NCBI RefSeq assembly: GCF_013368755.1
Contig: NC_049562.1
Coordinates: 4,898,001 to 4,962,000, forward strand
Reading direction: 5' to 3'
DNA: 64,000 bases
Source of the DNA: Talaromyces rugulosus
Taxonomy: Eukaryota; Ascomycota; Eurotiomycetes; Eurotiales; Trichocomaceae
The number at the start of each line of letters is the position of its first letter. Within the stretch, counting starts at the first letter, position 1. The notes beneath the pieces are model-generated. The model saw only the letters and a list, made by a program, of their open reading frames with translations, was not told the DNA's origin and did no database searches. Positions 32,897 to 43,420 of this stretch are shown here, one piece after another. The position numbers were made by a program, and so were the translations under genes.

Positions 32897-35800
32897 TCAC
32901 ATCGTATCAATACGGTCAAAATGAAGCCTCCGATTCCCGGAGCTGTTTCGCCTGCGATCAGTACTTGTTAATACGCGACTGAGACCCCCGCCAAAACCTC
33001 CACCGAGAGTTACTCCACGCCATGCCTCGAGATCATCGTCGGTTTGTCCGGCCATGATATCGAGCTGGGGAGAAGACAATGCCTCGGATCTGCGACGGTT
33101 GTGCTTGTTGAGCGGCTGGGCTTTCTCGTTTTGAGGAGTTCTGATAGGCGATGGAAGATAAACGACCTTGGAATGCTCAGTGCAGCTACAGCCACAGGGG
33201 CTTGGGCAGGCCAGATCTGATAATGTAAAAATATCTTCATCTGGCGAGGAGAGAGAAAACCACTGTCGATGACACTCAACGCAGCAGACGTGACCACACT
33301 CCAAACAAGGAACGAACATCCCATCGATTGATTCACCACAGATGACACATGCTATATGAGCCGCTAGAGGCTGTACAGCTGTACATGAAGGGCATCGTAG
33401 GTATGGTTGCTTGCTGATCTTGCCGCTAGGCTCTTTCCGTGATGCAGGCGAAAATAAAGATGTATGGAGAGCAGTCCCACACTCAGAGCAATGCCTCTGG
33501 ACATCTAAAGTACTACCCGCGGTTGGCTTTGCAAACACGCTGCCTTTTTGCTTCGGTACGGTCAATGGCAGCGTTTGAGAAGGTTGACGACGTCGAGAAG
33601 TAGGCCCCTCATTAGCTAAATCTGCCGTTGTGCCTATCTTCAACACTTCGCTACGCTGAATTGGCAAATCCCATACAAAGAGTAGATTAGCATATGCATT
33701 GCGGTATTTGCGTAAAATCCCTTCTTGCTTGCGGTTGATGAACGGGCCACTCGAGGATTCATCCGGGTCAAAGGCCGCCCGATTCTTCAACGAGACATTG
33801 ACTCTCAATTTTCGTACACCTTTCTTCTTCTCGCTGTCTGCTTCTGACTGTGTCTGCGAGGAGGTAATCACCGCTGACGTATTCAAGTATTCAGGTAAAG
33901 CGGAGACTGCTTTGTTGAAAATTTGAGTTGCACTCCAAGTAACAGCAGATGGCACATTCAGGCTACCGTTTGGACTAGGCTTCTTTTTAGCGGCATTTAC
34001 AGGCGGCGATGAGCCAGACGAAGGTCCAAACGTGAATGATCGCGACCATGACGATGCTAAAGCTGTGCCGATGCCAGACCCAGTCCGTGATATGTTGTGA
34101 TTGTCTGGTGACGCAGAGATGGAAAGATTCGGAGTTCTGCGATCGCCTAGGGGTTTGCTTGCACTGGTTGCCATCGGAGAGGTCCCGCTCGAATACGGTG
34201 TTGTAGCAATACTGTTCAGTTGTTCTGCCGCAATATCTGGACTTTGGAGACCGGGAATATTAACGCTGCCGTCCCTGGAGTATGAAGTCAAAGGAGTAGC
34301 AACCTGAGATTTGCCATCTCGCGCCTTGGAAGAGAAGAAATCGACTGCAAATGGACTATGGGTCTGGTTGAACGACACATCTCTATCACGGCGCCGAGCT
34401 GCTCGGTGTCGCAACATTTGTTCATGAAGAATACATGAAAGCATTGCTAGCATTTGCACATCGCCCATGCGTTCAAAATGCTCGATGAGGGCGTTTATTA
34501 ACCATTTGCCACCCTGCAAACCAGCGCTGGGCCCAAACTGCTGAAGAATATTCTTTGAGCCCGATTTTTGTCTTGGGGTGTCTACTCTGGCCCCCCCCTC
34601 TTTCTTGTCAAGTGTGAAGTCGTCCGTGTTAAAAGTGGGATCTCGATGTCGACTTTGATTATGCAAAACCAATTTTAGAAGTCCCCAAACATGCGCCAAA
34701 TGATGATGATCGGCATCGGCTGCCACCGCCGCATTGTGAGCACAAATATCCGCACCATGTCCAAAAATTTTGTATTGGCTAGCTAATGATTTCTTAGCAG
34801 GCAGCAGGTCGCTAAGATCATGAATAGATATGATATTGTGTCCGGGATCTGATTTTGTCGTAGCGGGACCACCAGCAGTAGAAAGCTGTGAATTGTCCGC
34901 AGATTTTGTACGATAAGTGCCAGAGCCGAGGCCACCAAGACTTCGCCACATTGGTGCCGCGGGGAAACGATTTGGTAAGCCTGATAGATTGTCCGATGAA
35001 CCTGATGAACTGGAAGAATCCGTATCTGAATCGTCAGAGTAATCAGAGCCTCCATCATCGGTTAGACTCATTGTTCCCAGAGCTTTTCCCGGGGTCAGAC
35101 GACTAGGGGAACTTGTTTGCAATCGACCAAAGCCTTCAAAGACTTTGTCATTGCGCGAAAATCGACCAAAATCCTTGAAGCCCAATGAATCAAACAGCGA
35201 GCCAATTTTGTCCTTCTTTGATGGAAAAAAACAAACAAGGCGGCCGTCTTGACTCCAGGTAGCGCCGCAGACTCTGGCAACAGGGACCATGACATTGGCA
35301 TTGATTGGTCGAAGCGATTCTGAGCTCATTCCCAGCTCCTCTTTCTCGAATTGGCCGACGTCTTCGTCCTCATCACTTGACTCGTCATCTTCCAACCCCG
35401 AAACGGGTGACTTGATTGTATCGGTGGTCTCTCCCAGTACCAGGGCTATACTTTCCTCAAGATTGCATTCCCCAAGAAGGTAACGAAGAGCGCCTTCGAG
35501 GCATCCGCGTTTCCGGGAGAGATATGTTTCGGAAATTGTCCGTAGTTCGGATGTTATCGTCTCAGACAGTTCATCAGTCATAGCAGCGGTTTTTTGAATG
35601 CGAAAACTAGGAATTGCGGTTCGCGGATAATCACTCGGGAACTTGATATCAAGCTTCAGAAATAACGAAGTGCCTTCAGCAGCCCAAGGACCGTGAAGTG
35701 AGATGGTCACCTTTCGTTGGCGCACATCCACTGACTCAAAATCAACTTTGGAAAACTTCTCGCCCACATGCGTAATCTCATCGCCTAGTGTTTCGATATC

Positions 35801-37162
35801 CCAGCCGGATATCTTTACACCCCGCATCCAAGCAATCGGGTTTAGGTTTGTTCTCAATTGAGAACGACCTTGCATGCCAACTCTAGGCTCAATATGAACT
35901 CCGTGATGTGAAGCTCGAGAGTACCTGGTCGACACATTATTGGTGCCAATGCCGGCACTGACCTGGGGCCGTGTCCCACTGGAAATAACAGTTTCTGCGT
36001 ATATCGAGTCACTAAGCTCTTCGTCAGGTGGATCATCACGAAAAGTTTTGTAGACAGATCCTTGACGGGTGAGGGGTAGACTGAAATCAAACGATTTCCC
36101 CTGCTCATACCCAACCGATCGGAGGAGATCCGGGTCGACTCGATGTAGGCGGAGCTCTCTATCAGCACCCCATGACACTAATTGAAACTCCCGGTGGTCC
36201 AACCCGTCTATTACGGTTCCTCTAGGTCTCCACAAGAACTCTTTGACCTGTCCTTTATGGCCTGGAAAGCTGTGAACCAATGGAGGGCCTTCACCCGGTC
36301 CGTGTTCGTCTGTTCGACGTCGGCTATATAGATGGAGGTCATTGTCACCTCGCTGAGGCATAGCCAAAATTCCGAATCCAAATGGTGTATTTCTAGCTCT
36401 CCAAACAGGAAACGAGGTTTCAATCATCTTTTCCGGGGTGTCGCATTCAGCGTCATAATTCCAGATTTTTATAGTTTTGTCTAGAGAGCATGTCACAATA
36501 GCTTCGCGGCGCATTCGGTTCCAATCGATTCCGTAGATCTTCGTGTTATGAGCTTCAATGGACTTTAATGGTTTTGCACCCATGCGGTCGTCCCATATCC
36601 GTAGATATTTATCGTGCGAACTCGCAATAACGTGCGGATCTTGCCGATTCCATTTAACCTGTGTTGCTCCAGCGAACCAGTCGGAGAACGAGACAACAGG
36701 TCTAGCCGGAATTCGGAGGTCCCAGCAGTGTACAAAACTATCAACGGCACAGGTGGCAAGTATGTCGGCGTGGTGGGCAGAAAAATTGATGTCGGTGATG
36801 GCACGTGAGTGGGCATGTAAGACGTATTCGATCGAATTTTCCCAAGTCTTCATGGCAAGGTTCCATACCAGCGCCTTCTGATTTGAAGTACTGACGACCC
36901 AGTAGTCCCGGTGTCCGAACGGAGACCATTGAACATCAGCGACCTCCCATGGGGTGTGGTGAGGGAGGTACCGGGGCGGCGAGTATGGTGAATCGAGGTC
37001 GATAACGTGAAGCCCCTCCTTTGATGCTAAAACAACATCTCTACCGCATGGCGAAATGGACATAGAGCCCACAGGCTGCTCGACGTGGAAGGAGCTGTCT
37101 TCGCCAAAGGTGGGACTCTCGAAGGCTGAGGCCGGTGCCTTGGAATCGGCGGGGCTCGACAT
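32897..37162 (-). CDS. mtc5: WDR59/Mtc5-like SEA (GATOR2) complex subunit
   Basis: Intronless gene for a 1421-residue protein of the WDR59/Mtc5 family, a subunit of the vacuole-associated SEACAT/GATOR2 complex that acts upstream of TORC1. Domains in order: N-terminal WD40 propeller (about residues 30-400), seen in repeats such as ITDINFSAHHADILATCAVDS and IVTCSLDKTIKIWNYD; an RWD domain about 430-560 (HGPWAAEGTSLFLKLDIKFP); a long linker with an acidic Ser/Asp patch; and a C-terminal RING-like zinc module about 1228-1327 (CSECG ... CPSC ... CVICGESIDG, CLECGHVCCVECHRQWF). The start at 37162 (MSSPADSKAP) is preferred; the frame extends eight codons upstream only through a non-ATG codon. It diverges from UBC13. 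Confidence 0.93.
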   Translation of the reverse strand: MSSPADSKAPASAFESPTFGEDSSFHVEQPVGSMSISPCGRDVVLASKEGLHVIDLDSPYSPPRYLPHHTPWEVADVQWSPFGHRDYWVVSTSNQKALVWNLAMKTWENSIEYVLHAHSRAITDINFSAHHADILATCAVDSFVHCWDLRIPARPVVSFSDWFAGATQVKWNRQDPHVIASSHDKYLRIWDDRMGAKPLKSIEAHNTKIYGIDWNRMRREAIVTCSLDKTIKIWNYDAECDTPEKMIETSFPVWRARNTPFGFGILAMPQRGDNDLHLYSRRRTDEHGPGEGPPLVHSFPGHKGQVKEFLWRPRGTVIDGLDHREFQLVSWGADRELRLHRVDPDLLRSVGYEQGKSFDFSLPLTRQGSVYKTFRDDPPDEELSDSIYAETVISSGTRPQVSAGIGTNNVSTRYSRASHHGVHIEPRVGMQGRSQLRTNLNPIAWMRGVKISGWDIETLGDEITHVGEKFSKVDFESVDVRQRKVTISLHGPWAAEGTSLFLKLDIKFPSDYPRTAIPSFRIQKTAAMTDELSETITSELRTISETYLSRKRGCLEGALRYLLGECNLEESIALVLGETTDTIKSPVSGLEDDESSDEDEDVGQFEKEELGMSSESLRPINANVMVPVARVCGATWSQDGRLVCFFPSKKDKIGSLFDSLGFKDFGRFSRNDKVFEGFGRLQTSSPSRLTPGKALGTMSLTDDGGSDYSDDSDTDSSSSSGSSDNLSGLPNRFPAAPMWRSLGGLGSGTYRTKSADNSQLSTAGGPATTKSDPGHNIISIHDLSDLLPAKKSLASQYKIFGHGADICAHNAAVAADADHHHLAHVWGLLKLVLHNQSRHRDPTFNTDDFTLDKKEGGARVDTPRQKSGSKNILQQFGPSAGLQGGKWLINALIEHFERMGDVQMLAMLSCILHEQMLRHRAARRRDRDVSFNQTHSPFAVDFFSSKARDGKSQVATPLTSYSRDGSVNIPGLQSPDIAAEQLNSIATTPYSSGTSPMATSASKPLGDRRTPNLSISASPDNHNISRTGSGIGTALASSWSRSFTFGPSSGSSPPVNAAKKKPSPNGSLNVPSAVTWSATQIFNKAVSALPEYLNTSAVITSSQTQSEADSEKKKGVRKLRVNVSLKNRAAFDPDESSSGPFINRKQEGILRKYRNAYANLLFVWDLPIQRSEVLKIGTTADLANEGPTSRRRQPSQTLPLTVPKQKGSVFAKPTAGSTLDVQRHCSECGTALHTSLFSPASRKEPSGKISKQPYLRCPSCTAVQPLAAHIACVICGESIDGMFVPCLECGHVCCVECHRQWFSLSSPDEDIFTLSDLACPSPCGCSCTEHSKVVYLPSPIRTPQNEKAQPLNKHNRRRSEALSSPQLDIMAGQTDDDLEAWRGVTLGGGFGGGLSRVLTSTDRRRNSSGNRRLHFDRIDTM

Positions 37163-37851
37163 GGTGAGATGGACGTAGTGACGCAATTTCGAGGTTCAAC
37201 CGCTAACAACGCAAGGAATTGGAATGCGGATGTGAAGATTGATGTCGATGTCGATGTAGCTCACGCTTTGGAGGTACCATTGCTAGAGCGCCGCATGCTG
37301 CGCGCGAGGAAATAGTATTGCAGGAACGATCCTTTTCGTTAATGTAGGATCATCACTTGCTCATACAAAACCCGGTACAGGTGGACAGAAGAACAATAAT
37401 ATCCCTGCAGCGTGGCAGGTCGTTGACATGTATGTTCACGAAGCAGTGGAGCTTGCGCATCGAAAGGTGTGGGGATTGAGGAAGCTCCGGAGTTGCGTAC
37501 CTGGCGTGTCCTGGTCGCCCGTAGCGCCGATAAGGATCAATACGGCGGACCAGAGGCGGCAATCGGAGAAGCCCCTCTTTCCCGCTTGCTTTCCGGCCTG
37601 TACGAAGGAGTTTGTCAATGTCAACTGACTGTTTACTATAACTGCGAACTTCTTTTTTTTCACTTCTTACTTTTACCAGAAGTGTATTCTACGTGCCTTT
37701 CGTATCCGATACGAGATATACTGCAAGGTACAGCTAGTTCTCTCACTACCATCACCCCGCTATCTATTGGGCTTTGTCATACAGTTTTCATCTCAGCAGT
37801 CACTAATCTACATGCTCATCTATAGAACGTACGAATTGAAATACAAACAAT
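37163..37851. other. Divergent promoter, MTC5/UBC13
   Basis: 689 nt between the two start codons, with a GATGTC triplication at about 37240-37257. No gene is recognised. Confidence 0.7.
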
Positions 37852-38462
37852 ATGGCGGCGCTGCCAAAGCGGATCATCAAAGAGACTGAGCGTCTCATGG
37901 CAGAGCCGTAAGTTCAAACAGTAACAAGATAAGTGACCGGTTAGCTCACTTGCAGTTCAGAGTACCGGGCATCAATGCGGTTCCCCATGAAGAAAACCTG
38001 CGGTATTTTGACGTAACAATCCACGGTCCGGCCCAGTCTCCTTATGAGGGTATATAAAGCACCATACATCAACATTTGTGATCACAAGTTGACGGACATG
38101 TAGGGGGCATTTTTCGAGCTGAGCTTTTTCTTCCCGATGACTATCCGATGACGCCTCCCAAAGTTCGATTTTTGACGAAGATATATCACCCGAATATTGA
38201 CCGATTGGGGCGTATTTGCTTGGATGTTTTGAAAAGTATGACAATGAGAAGTGAAGCCTAAAAGCGCCATGACTAACGTCTGCTAGACAACTGGTCCCCT
38301 GCTTTGCAAATCCGCACGATCCTTCTTTCAATCCAAGCCTTGCTGGGTGCTCCAAACCCGGACGATCCGCTTGCTAATGACGTAGCGAAGCGGTGGAAGG
38401 AGGATGAGCAAGCAGCAATTCAGACCGCCAAGGAATGGACAAGAACGCATGCGATGGCCTAA
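37852..38462 (+). CDS. ubc13: UBC13, ubiquitin-conjugating enzyme E2 N
   Basis: E2 enzyme that, with Mms2/Uev1, builds Lys63-linked ubiquitin chains in post-replication repair. Exons 37852-37907, 37961-38049, 38104-38235 and 38287-38462 give 150 residues. The catalytic Cys falls at residue 87 within [16 protein letters not shown], exactly the position in yeast and human Ubc13. Further hallmarks: [23 protein letters not shown] at the N terminus with the Met-Ala-Ala-Leu-Pro pattern, [27 protein letters not shown] and the C-terminal [11 protein letters not shown]. Acceptor choice at 37960 (TTCAG) is fixed by the family sequence. Confidence 0.97.
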
Positions 38463-39279
38463 AGAAATCGATGGCCAGAAGACAAGAAAAGATTTATTAT
38501 CCCCTGGGACTCCTAGACCAGAACATTTAAATGCGCTGGCGAAGGAAATTTCTCCGGTCCTGTCCATGCAGGATTCGACGTTGACAGTGCGCAACAGGCA
38601 GTGCGCAAGACTTATGGGACACGATGATACGGAGATTCAGGACAGTCCTCATGCCCGGCGTTAACGTTCCCCATTTATGCGACATTAGCGATATTTTTAT
38701 CTTCTTTTTCAACCTTTAGGATACAGTCATGTTAAATAGATACAGGATTAACAATACTCTTGAGCGCAGACGGGCTCTGGGGTTATTGAAGAAAAATGGG
38801 TATATATTAAGTCAAAAGACCGAGCCAATCTTTTTGTCACTGTAATAACAGCAGAGAGTAATCTAGATGTAGTAAATAGTTTGATAAATATACTCAACAT
38901 CAACAGCATCAATGCGTTCATGAGCCGAACGCGCAGGAGATGATAGCGAAGCAGTATGCCGAACCATGCGATTTCCCATGAATGTCCCTGCCAGCGTAAA
39001 TAAAAGATCTTTTGGGCAGGCCATGCCGAAGATAGTTCGTCAACGTCAAACCCATGTACCATTATTATTGCCTATGATCTCATGGGGCCAGCGGGAGAGC
39101 CGCGGGAGCCCAAGCCAAAGGCAAAAAGGGCAGTGGGCATCACGTGATGGGTTTAGCGAGTCCACCCGCACCACAATTGATTGAATCATCCAACGGGAGC
39201 CGCCACGCCTCGACTTCAACAATCAAAACGCCCATCGCCAAATTTCGTCTCGACCGGTTGCGCATCTCCAGCATTCAAG
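38463..39279. other. Intergenic upstream of RPL24
   Basis: No gene is recognised. The 38404-38664 frame continues the UBC13 exon in another frame and is spurious. A CACGTGATGG stretch lies at about 39141-39150, 130 nt before the RPL24 ATG. Confidence 0.65.
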
Positions 39280-40056
39280 ATGCGTACCTACGACGACAGT
39301 TTTTCCGGCCAGAAGATCTACCCTGGAAAGGTGCGTTTTTCGCAGAGACAGAGATCCAAGTGTTCGGTGTGCCCCAAGTGGTTCGACCGCAGGACAAACC
39401 AGTGGCATATCGATCGACAAGGGATCTGTCAGGAAAGAATCGAGTTTTCAACCAATTTCTAACGCTTTTATTTGACAACAGGGTAAGCTGTACATCCGTG
39501 GTGACAGCAAGATCTTCCGCTTCCAGAACGGAAAGTCGGAGTCCCTTTTCCTCCAGCGCAAGAACCCTCGCCGGATATCATGGACCGTCCTTTACCGTCG
39601 CCAGCACCGCAAGGGTATCTCTGAGGTCGGTAACCCTGCTTTTTTTTCTTGCTATTTTTCGTCATTTTGAGGTTCATCGAGGGACATTTGAGAATTCGAT
39701 ATACACCCTGAAGGACATGTGTGGAAGGAGAAATCAAGAAGATTCATGCTGACTGAATCGAACTACAGGAAGTCGCCAAGAAGCGCACTCGCCGTGTCGT
39801 CAAGGCCCAGCGTGCTGTCGTTGGTGCTTCGCTCGATGTGATCAAGGAGCGACGAGGCCAGCGCCCCGAGGCTCGTGCCGCCGCCCGCCAACAGGCCATC
39901 AAGGACGCCAAGGAGAAGAAGGCCGCTACTGAGAGCAAGAAGAAGGCAGAGAAGGCCAAGAGCGCCGCCAGCGCCTCCGCCGGCAAGGCCCAGCGCATCC
40001 AGAGCAAGCAGGGTGCCAAGGGTGCTGCCCCCAAGCCCGCCGCCCGAACTCGTTAA
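39280..40056 (+). CDS. rpl24: 60S ribosomal protein L24 (eL24)
   Basis: Large-subunit ribosomal protein, 160 residues. Exons 39280-39330, 39482-39625 and 39769-40056. The product begins [21 protein letters not shown] and continues with [38 protein letters not shown], the core eL24 domain, then a Lys/Ala-rich C-terminal tail. The third exon uses GC-rich, strongly biased codons, as expected for a highly expressed gene. Many eL24 proteins start with a Cys-containing zinc motif (MKxxxCxFSG); here, as in other filamentous fungi, [10 protein letters not shown] replaces it. Both introns are longer (151 and 143 nt) than usual here; the second donor is the weak GTCGGT. No C/D or H/ACA snoRNA could be made out in either. 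Confidence 0.95.
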
Positions 40057-40710
40057 ATTTCGCCCATCTGATATGAGACAAATAAATGGAGGTGCACGCG
40101 GAGTGGAATTTTGCGGAGAACGCTTAACGGTTTCCTGGGATTTCTTTCTTACTACATGTTTATCTGGAGCTGGACTGTTTTCTACAGTATCAATGAAAAA
40201 AAGAAATTCATTAATGGGCCTATGAACGCTGAGACTTGGTGTGTTTCGGCTACGGAACGGATGTCTACAAGAGGATTTTTAAAAAATGTTCCTCTTCTAG
40301 GCGTCCTTTTTCCTTTTGTGACATGAAAAATAGTGCTCTGTCCTTGTGTAGATTTTATCCTCTCAATAGGGGAGCCTTTGTGCCCAGGTCAATATTAAAT
40401 CCAATGTCACAAAATTACTCTATATCTCCAATCCCAATATCGATCTTTCCTTGTTCTATAGAGGCAAGGGAGTGATTGCATTATATAGATTTCCAGTAGT
40501 GTACAAACAATGTCTATTTATACCACCTCTATCGAGGCAGTTGGTAACTAAACGCAAGTTCGCTGTAATAATAAATAGATAAACAATACCGACCAATGCA
40601 AGAATCCGTCTTACGATTCCTGCAACCCAAAGCTCCATGGAGATCCACATGGGAGAATTTATTCATACAGACACTTAAATCGAAGATAGCCAAACAAACA
40701 GAAAACGAGT
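40057..40710. other. Intergenic, convergent 3' ends of RPL24 and GNA1
   Basis: AT-rich. The frames at 40111-40326 and 40236-40475 are short and unlike any family. No gene is recognised. Confidence 0.7.
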
Positions 40711-41479
40711 TCAGTAATAGTGCGCCATTTCGAGGCCGGCGCGCTTGAAGCCACACTTGATATAGAAGCCTTCATTGACTTCTGAGCAATCGAGGATACT
40801 CTATTGTGTAAAAAAAAAAGTCAGCGAAATGAACGAGTTTCGCAATACAAGCCAAGGACAAATGACTAACCTTGTAGCATCCAACCTTGGCAGCAACATA
40901 GTCCAGGGTCTGAATAATTCTCAACCCTAATTTCTTGCCTTGCTGGTCTTGCGAAACGGCGATATCCTCGATATGGCCGACAAGACCCAGCGTATGGATG
41001 AACTTGCGCTCGACAATCAAACTACCAGTTCCCACAATTCGGCCAGAGCCGTCGCAGATGACAATCAGGTAGTACTCGTCATTCCGCTTCACGAGGTAGT
41101 CATACCGCTCGTTCCACATGGCCTCTGTAATGTCTCCGACCGTAGTCAAAACACGCAATACATCGAGGTATCGGAGATGGTAGTCGGAGCGACGCAGTGG
41201 ACGCGCGCTGTAGCCCTCGGGCAGGACGGATTGGATCTCGGCGGAGATGAGAGAGGGCGTAAAGAGAGATTCTTCTTCGTCTGACGTGGGAGTATCGGTA
41301 TTATTAGCGGAGACAGCAAGCTTTATCGAGTCATTGCTGTTGCCATTGATATTGCCATTGCCATTGAGCGAGTTGGCGAGAGCGGCGGTCTCGCTGACTG
41401 TCGTTGTTGTGCGGGGGATCGTGGTGTCTGGCGGGTTGGCAGCGTTGGCCGCGGGGATTGAGTAGAGGTCGGTGGTCAT
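40711..41479 (-). CDS. gna1: Glucosamine-6-phosphate N-acetyltransferase (GNA1)
   Basis: GNAT-family enzyme that acetylates glucosamine-6-phosphate with acetyl-CoA on the way to UDP-GlcNAc and chitin. Exons 41479-40871 and 40800-40711 give 232 residues. The catalytic domain occupies the C-terminal 150 residues: RPLRRSDYHLRYLDVLRVL, DYYLVKRN-like EYYLIVICDGSGRIVGTGSL, GHIEDIAVSQDQQGKKLG (acetyl-CoA loop Q-x-x-G-K-x-L-G) and the end CSEVNEGFYIKCGFKRAGLE. The N-terminal 75 residues are an Asn, Thr and Ser-rich extension absent from yeast Gna1 (159 residues); GNGNINGNSN is a low-complexity tract and may vary in length. The second exon is fixed by the conserved C terminus MAHYY. Confidence 0.94.
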
Positions 41480-43420
41480 TTTTGCTTTCGTTTGTTTCTT
41501 TTGGACAGTGTATTTCGGGGCAAAGAAGGTATTTGACGATCGGAGGACGTATTATTTAACAATGGACCTTTGTTGATGCAGAGAATCAGCGTAAGTTAAC
41601 CCCCCTTGTCTCAGCGGCCTCAGACCGCCTACCCAATTTGGCCGGCAATATATTAATAGCCCACCAAGGCGCAGTCTGAGACATTCGCGTCATGCTACTA
41701 TTTTAAGACTATCGAAATTTTCCCCTTTACTCTGTAATAAGACTCTCCATGGCGCCGCCTTTTGATTTTTCGCCGAATTATTATGGCCGAATTGAGAAAG
41801 AAATGTCAGAATTGTGATCGACAAAATTTTGTGGCTAGTAGATGTCTTTTGTTGTTGTTGTCCTGCCTGGATCTTCAGCCACATTCTGTTCTACTATCGC
41901 TCTGCTATCCTACAAATATGTGACCTGTAAATGTGGACTGCATAACAGCACTAGTCTTGAAGCTAGGAAAAGTTTACTTGTTTTAGTAAGTCGATCTTCA
42001 AAATTCAACTAATAAATACAGACTAGAGGGATCATTTTGGCTGATCGTTAGAACTTAAAAGCGAAATGAGTTTAATAATTTCTGTTTTCGATCATGCCGA
42101 TTGCGTTTCCTTGGTGATGTGACTACTTTTCTCTTGTACACACGTACATTGTTATTGTTAATACCTAGTTCTAGTTGTAGAACGTAGTGGCATTCCTCAT
42201 GGGTTTTGTATGGGGTGATCATCTACCACCATAGTTACAAGAGGCACTCACTGCCACTCAGTAGATAGGCCGCGCGCTTAGCGCTAGCGCACCATGTTAG
42301 TATTTCTAAAATAGTGAAAGAACTGTCGATCGACAGTAGCTAAGCGCCGAGCGCTTAAGTACCGTTGTAGTAGAGAAAACCTGTTTGAAAAGGGTACATA
42401 GCACGGTCAATCAATATTATTAGACTAAGAATACTACTTTTACGCCACAGAGACCGTATGTAATACATGCTCCAACCATTTACAGCTCTTCAGCGAACCG
42501 ACTATCGACACTTCGTAGCCTACAGGGGATTATCCAAATGGAAAGAAACCACGTTCAAGAACTCATCCGCGACAGTATCCAAACCCATTCTTTTCGCGAG
42601 TATTTCTCAGTCCAATACGATCTCTCCATAAAGAAACTAGTGTCACATTCTACTTGTCAACGCCTTAATTTGATTGCTATGAAGGTGTACCGGATTTCAG
42701 ATGGTATGTATCCAGGGTTATCATGCAGTTACAAACTAATGCAATCGATCAATAGAGCTTGGCTTTTCAGTTTTAGCCTCTCTTTTGCCTTTTTTGGAAG
42801 AAGCTTCGTCTATCGCGAACCTCTGATTTTGTGGTTCAATTTCGGAGATCTAATATGTGTTTCGCCTTGGATAACTGATAGAGAGGACACAGGGACTATC
42901 CCGGTTTCGGTGCATAGATCATCAGTAAAAACATAATGGGATGGACAGTCGTCTTTGGTACTAGTAATACCATAATGCACTCTTCACTACTATTCAATAG
43001 ACAAACATATCATAAAAGATGACCGATATACATCCCGATAATGCGCTAGTTCATATTAGGCTAGTCCATAGGGTTAGGTGAATAAATACCGCTAGTCCGC
43101 ATACGGTTAGTGCCTTATCAACGGTTTTCTCGGGATTAGACAGCGGCGGGCCAATCACGTCGTCGGATGCTTGAAAATACAGTTTGCATCGGTCCCCGGT
43201 TATCGTCGCCGTAACTTCCCAGTCTCGACAATTTTCGTATCGCCCGAACGACGGAACATTGGCTTCTCGAGTGGTCTGATTCCTGCTCCTTAATCCTCCG
43301 ATGTCCTCGTCGATGATCTATACTTAACATCTGTCGTATTCCTCTTGCTCTCGTCCAAATACCTGCATTTATCAGTGCATGTGTATGCGGCGTTGAGAAA
43401 TTTGGCCGGCAATCTTTGAG
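41480..43420. other. 1.9 kb gene-free region with palindrome cluster
   Basis: No recognisable gene. A group of short perfect inverted repeats lies at 42274-42357 (listed separately). A 132-codon frame at 42538-42936 has no recognisable motif. The right part (about 43100-43420) is the presumptive PABA synthase promoter. Confidence 0.6.
42274..42357. repeat. Cluster of short inverted repeats
   Basis: Within 84 nt: GCGCTTA at 42274-42280; the 10-nt palindrome GCGCTAGCGC at 42281-42290; the 16-nt palindrome ACTGTCGATCGACAGT at 42322-42337; and TAAGCGC-CGA-GCGCTTA at 42341-42357. The heptamer TAAGCGC recurs at 62150-62156 in the other repeat-like part of the window. It is probably a relic of a dispersed element or a structured transcript; no open frame crosses it. 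Confidence 0.6.

Noticed and set aside
39331..39768. Intronic snoRNA in RPL24
   Set aside because: Ribosomal protein introns often host snoRNAs and these two are longish, but no convincing pair of C and D boxes or H/ACA motif was found.
42538..42936. 132-codon frame in the 1.9 kb gap
   Set aside because: No motif, no promoter signal and composition like the surrounding noncoding DNA; cannot be supported as a gene.
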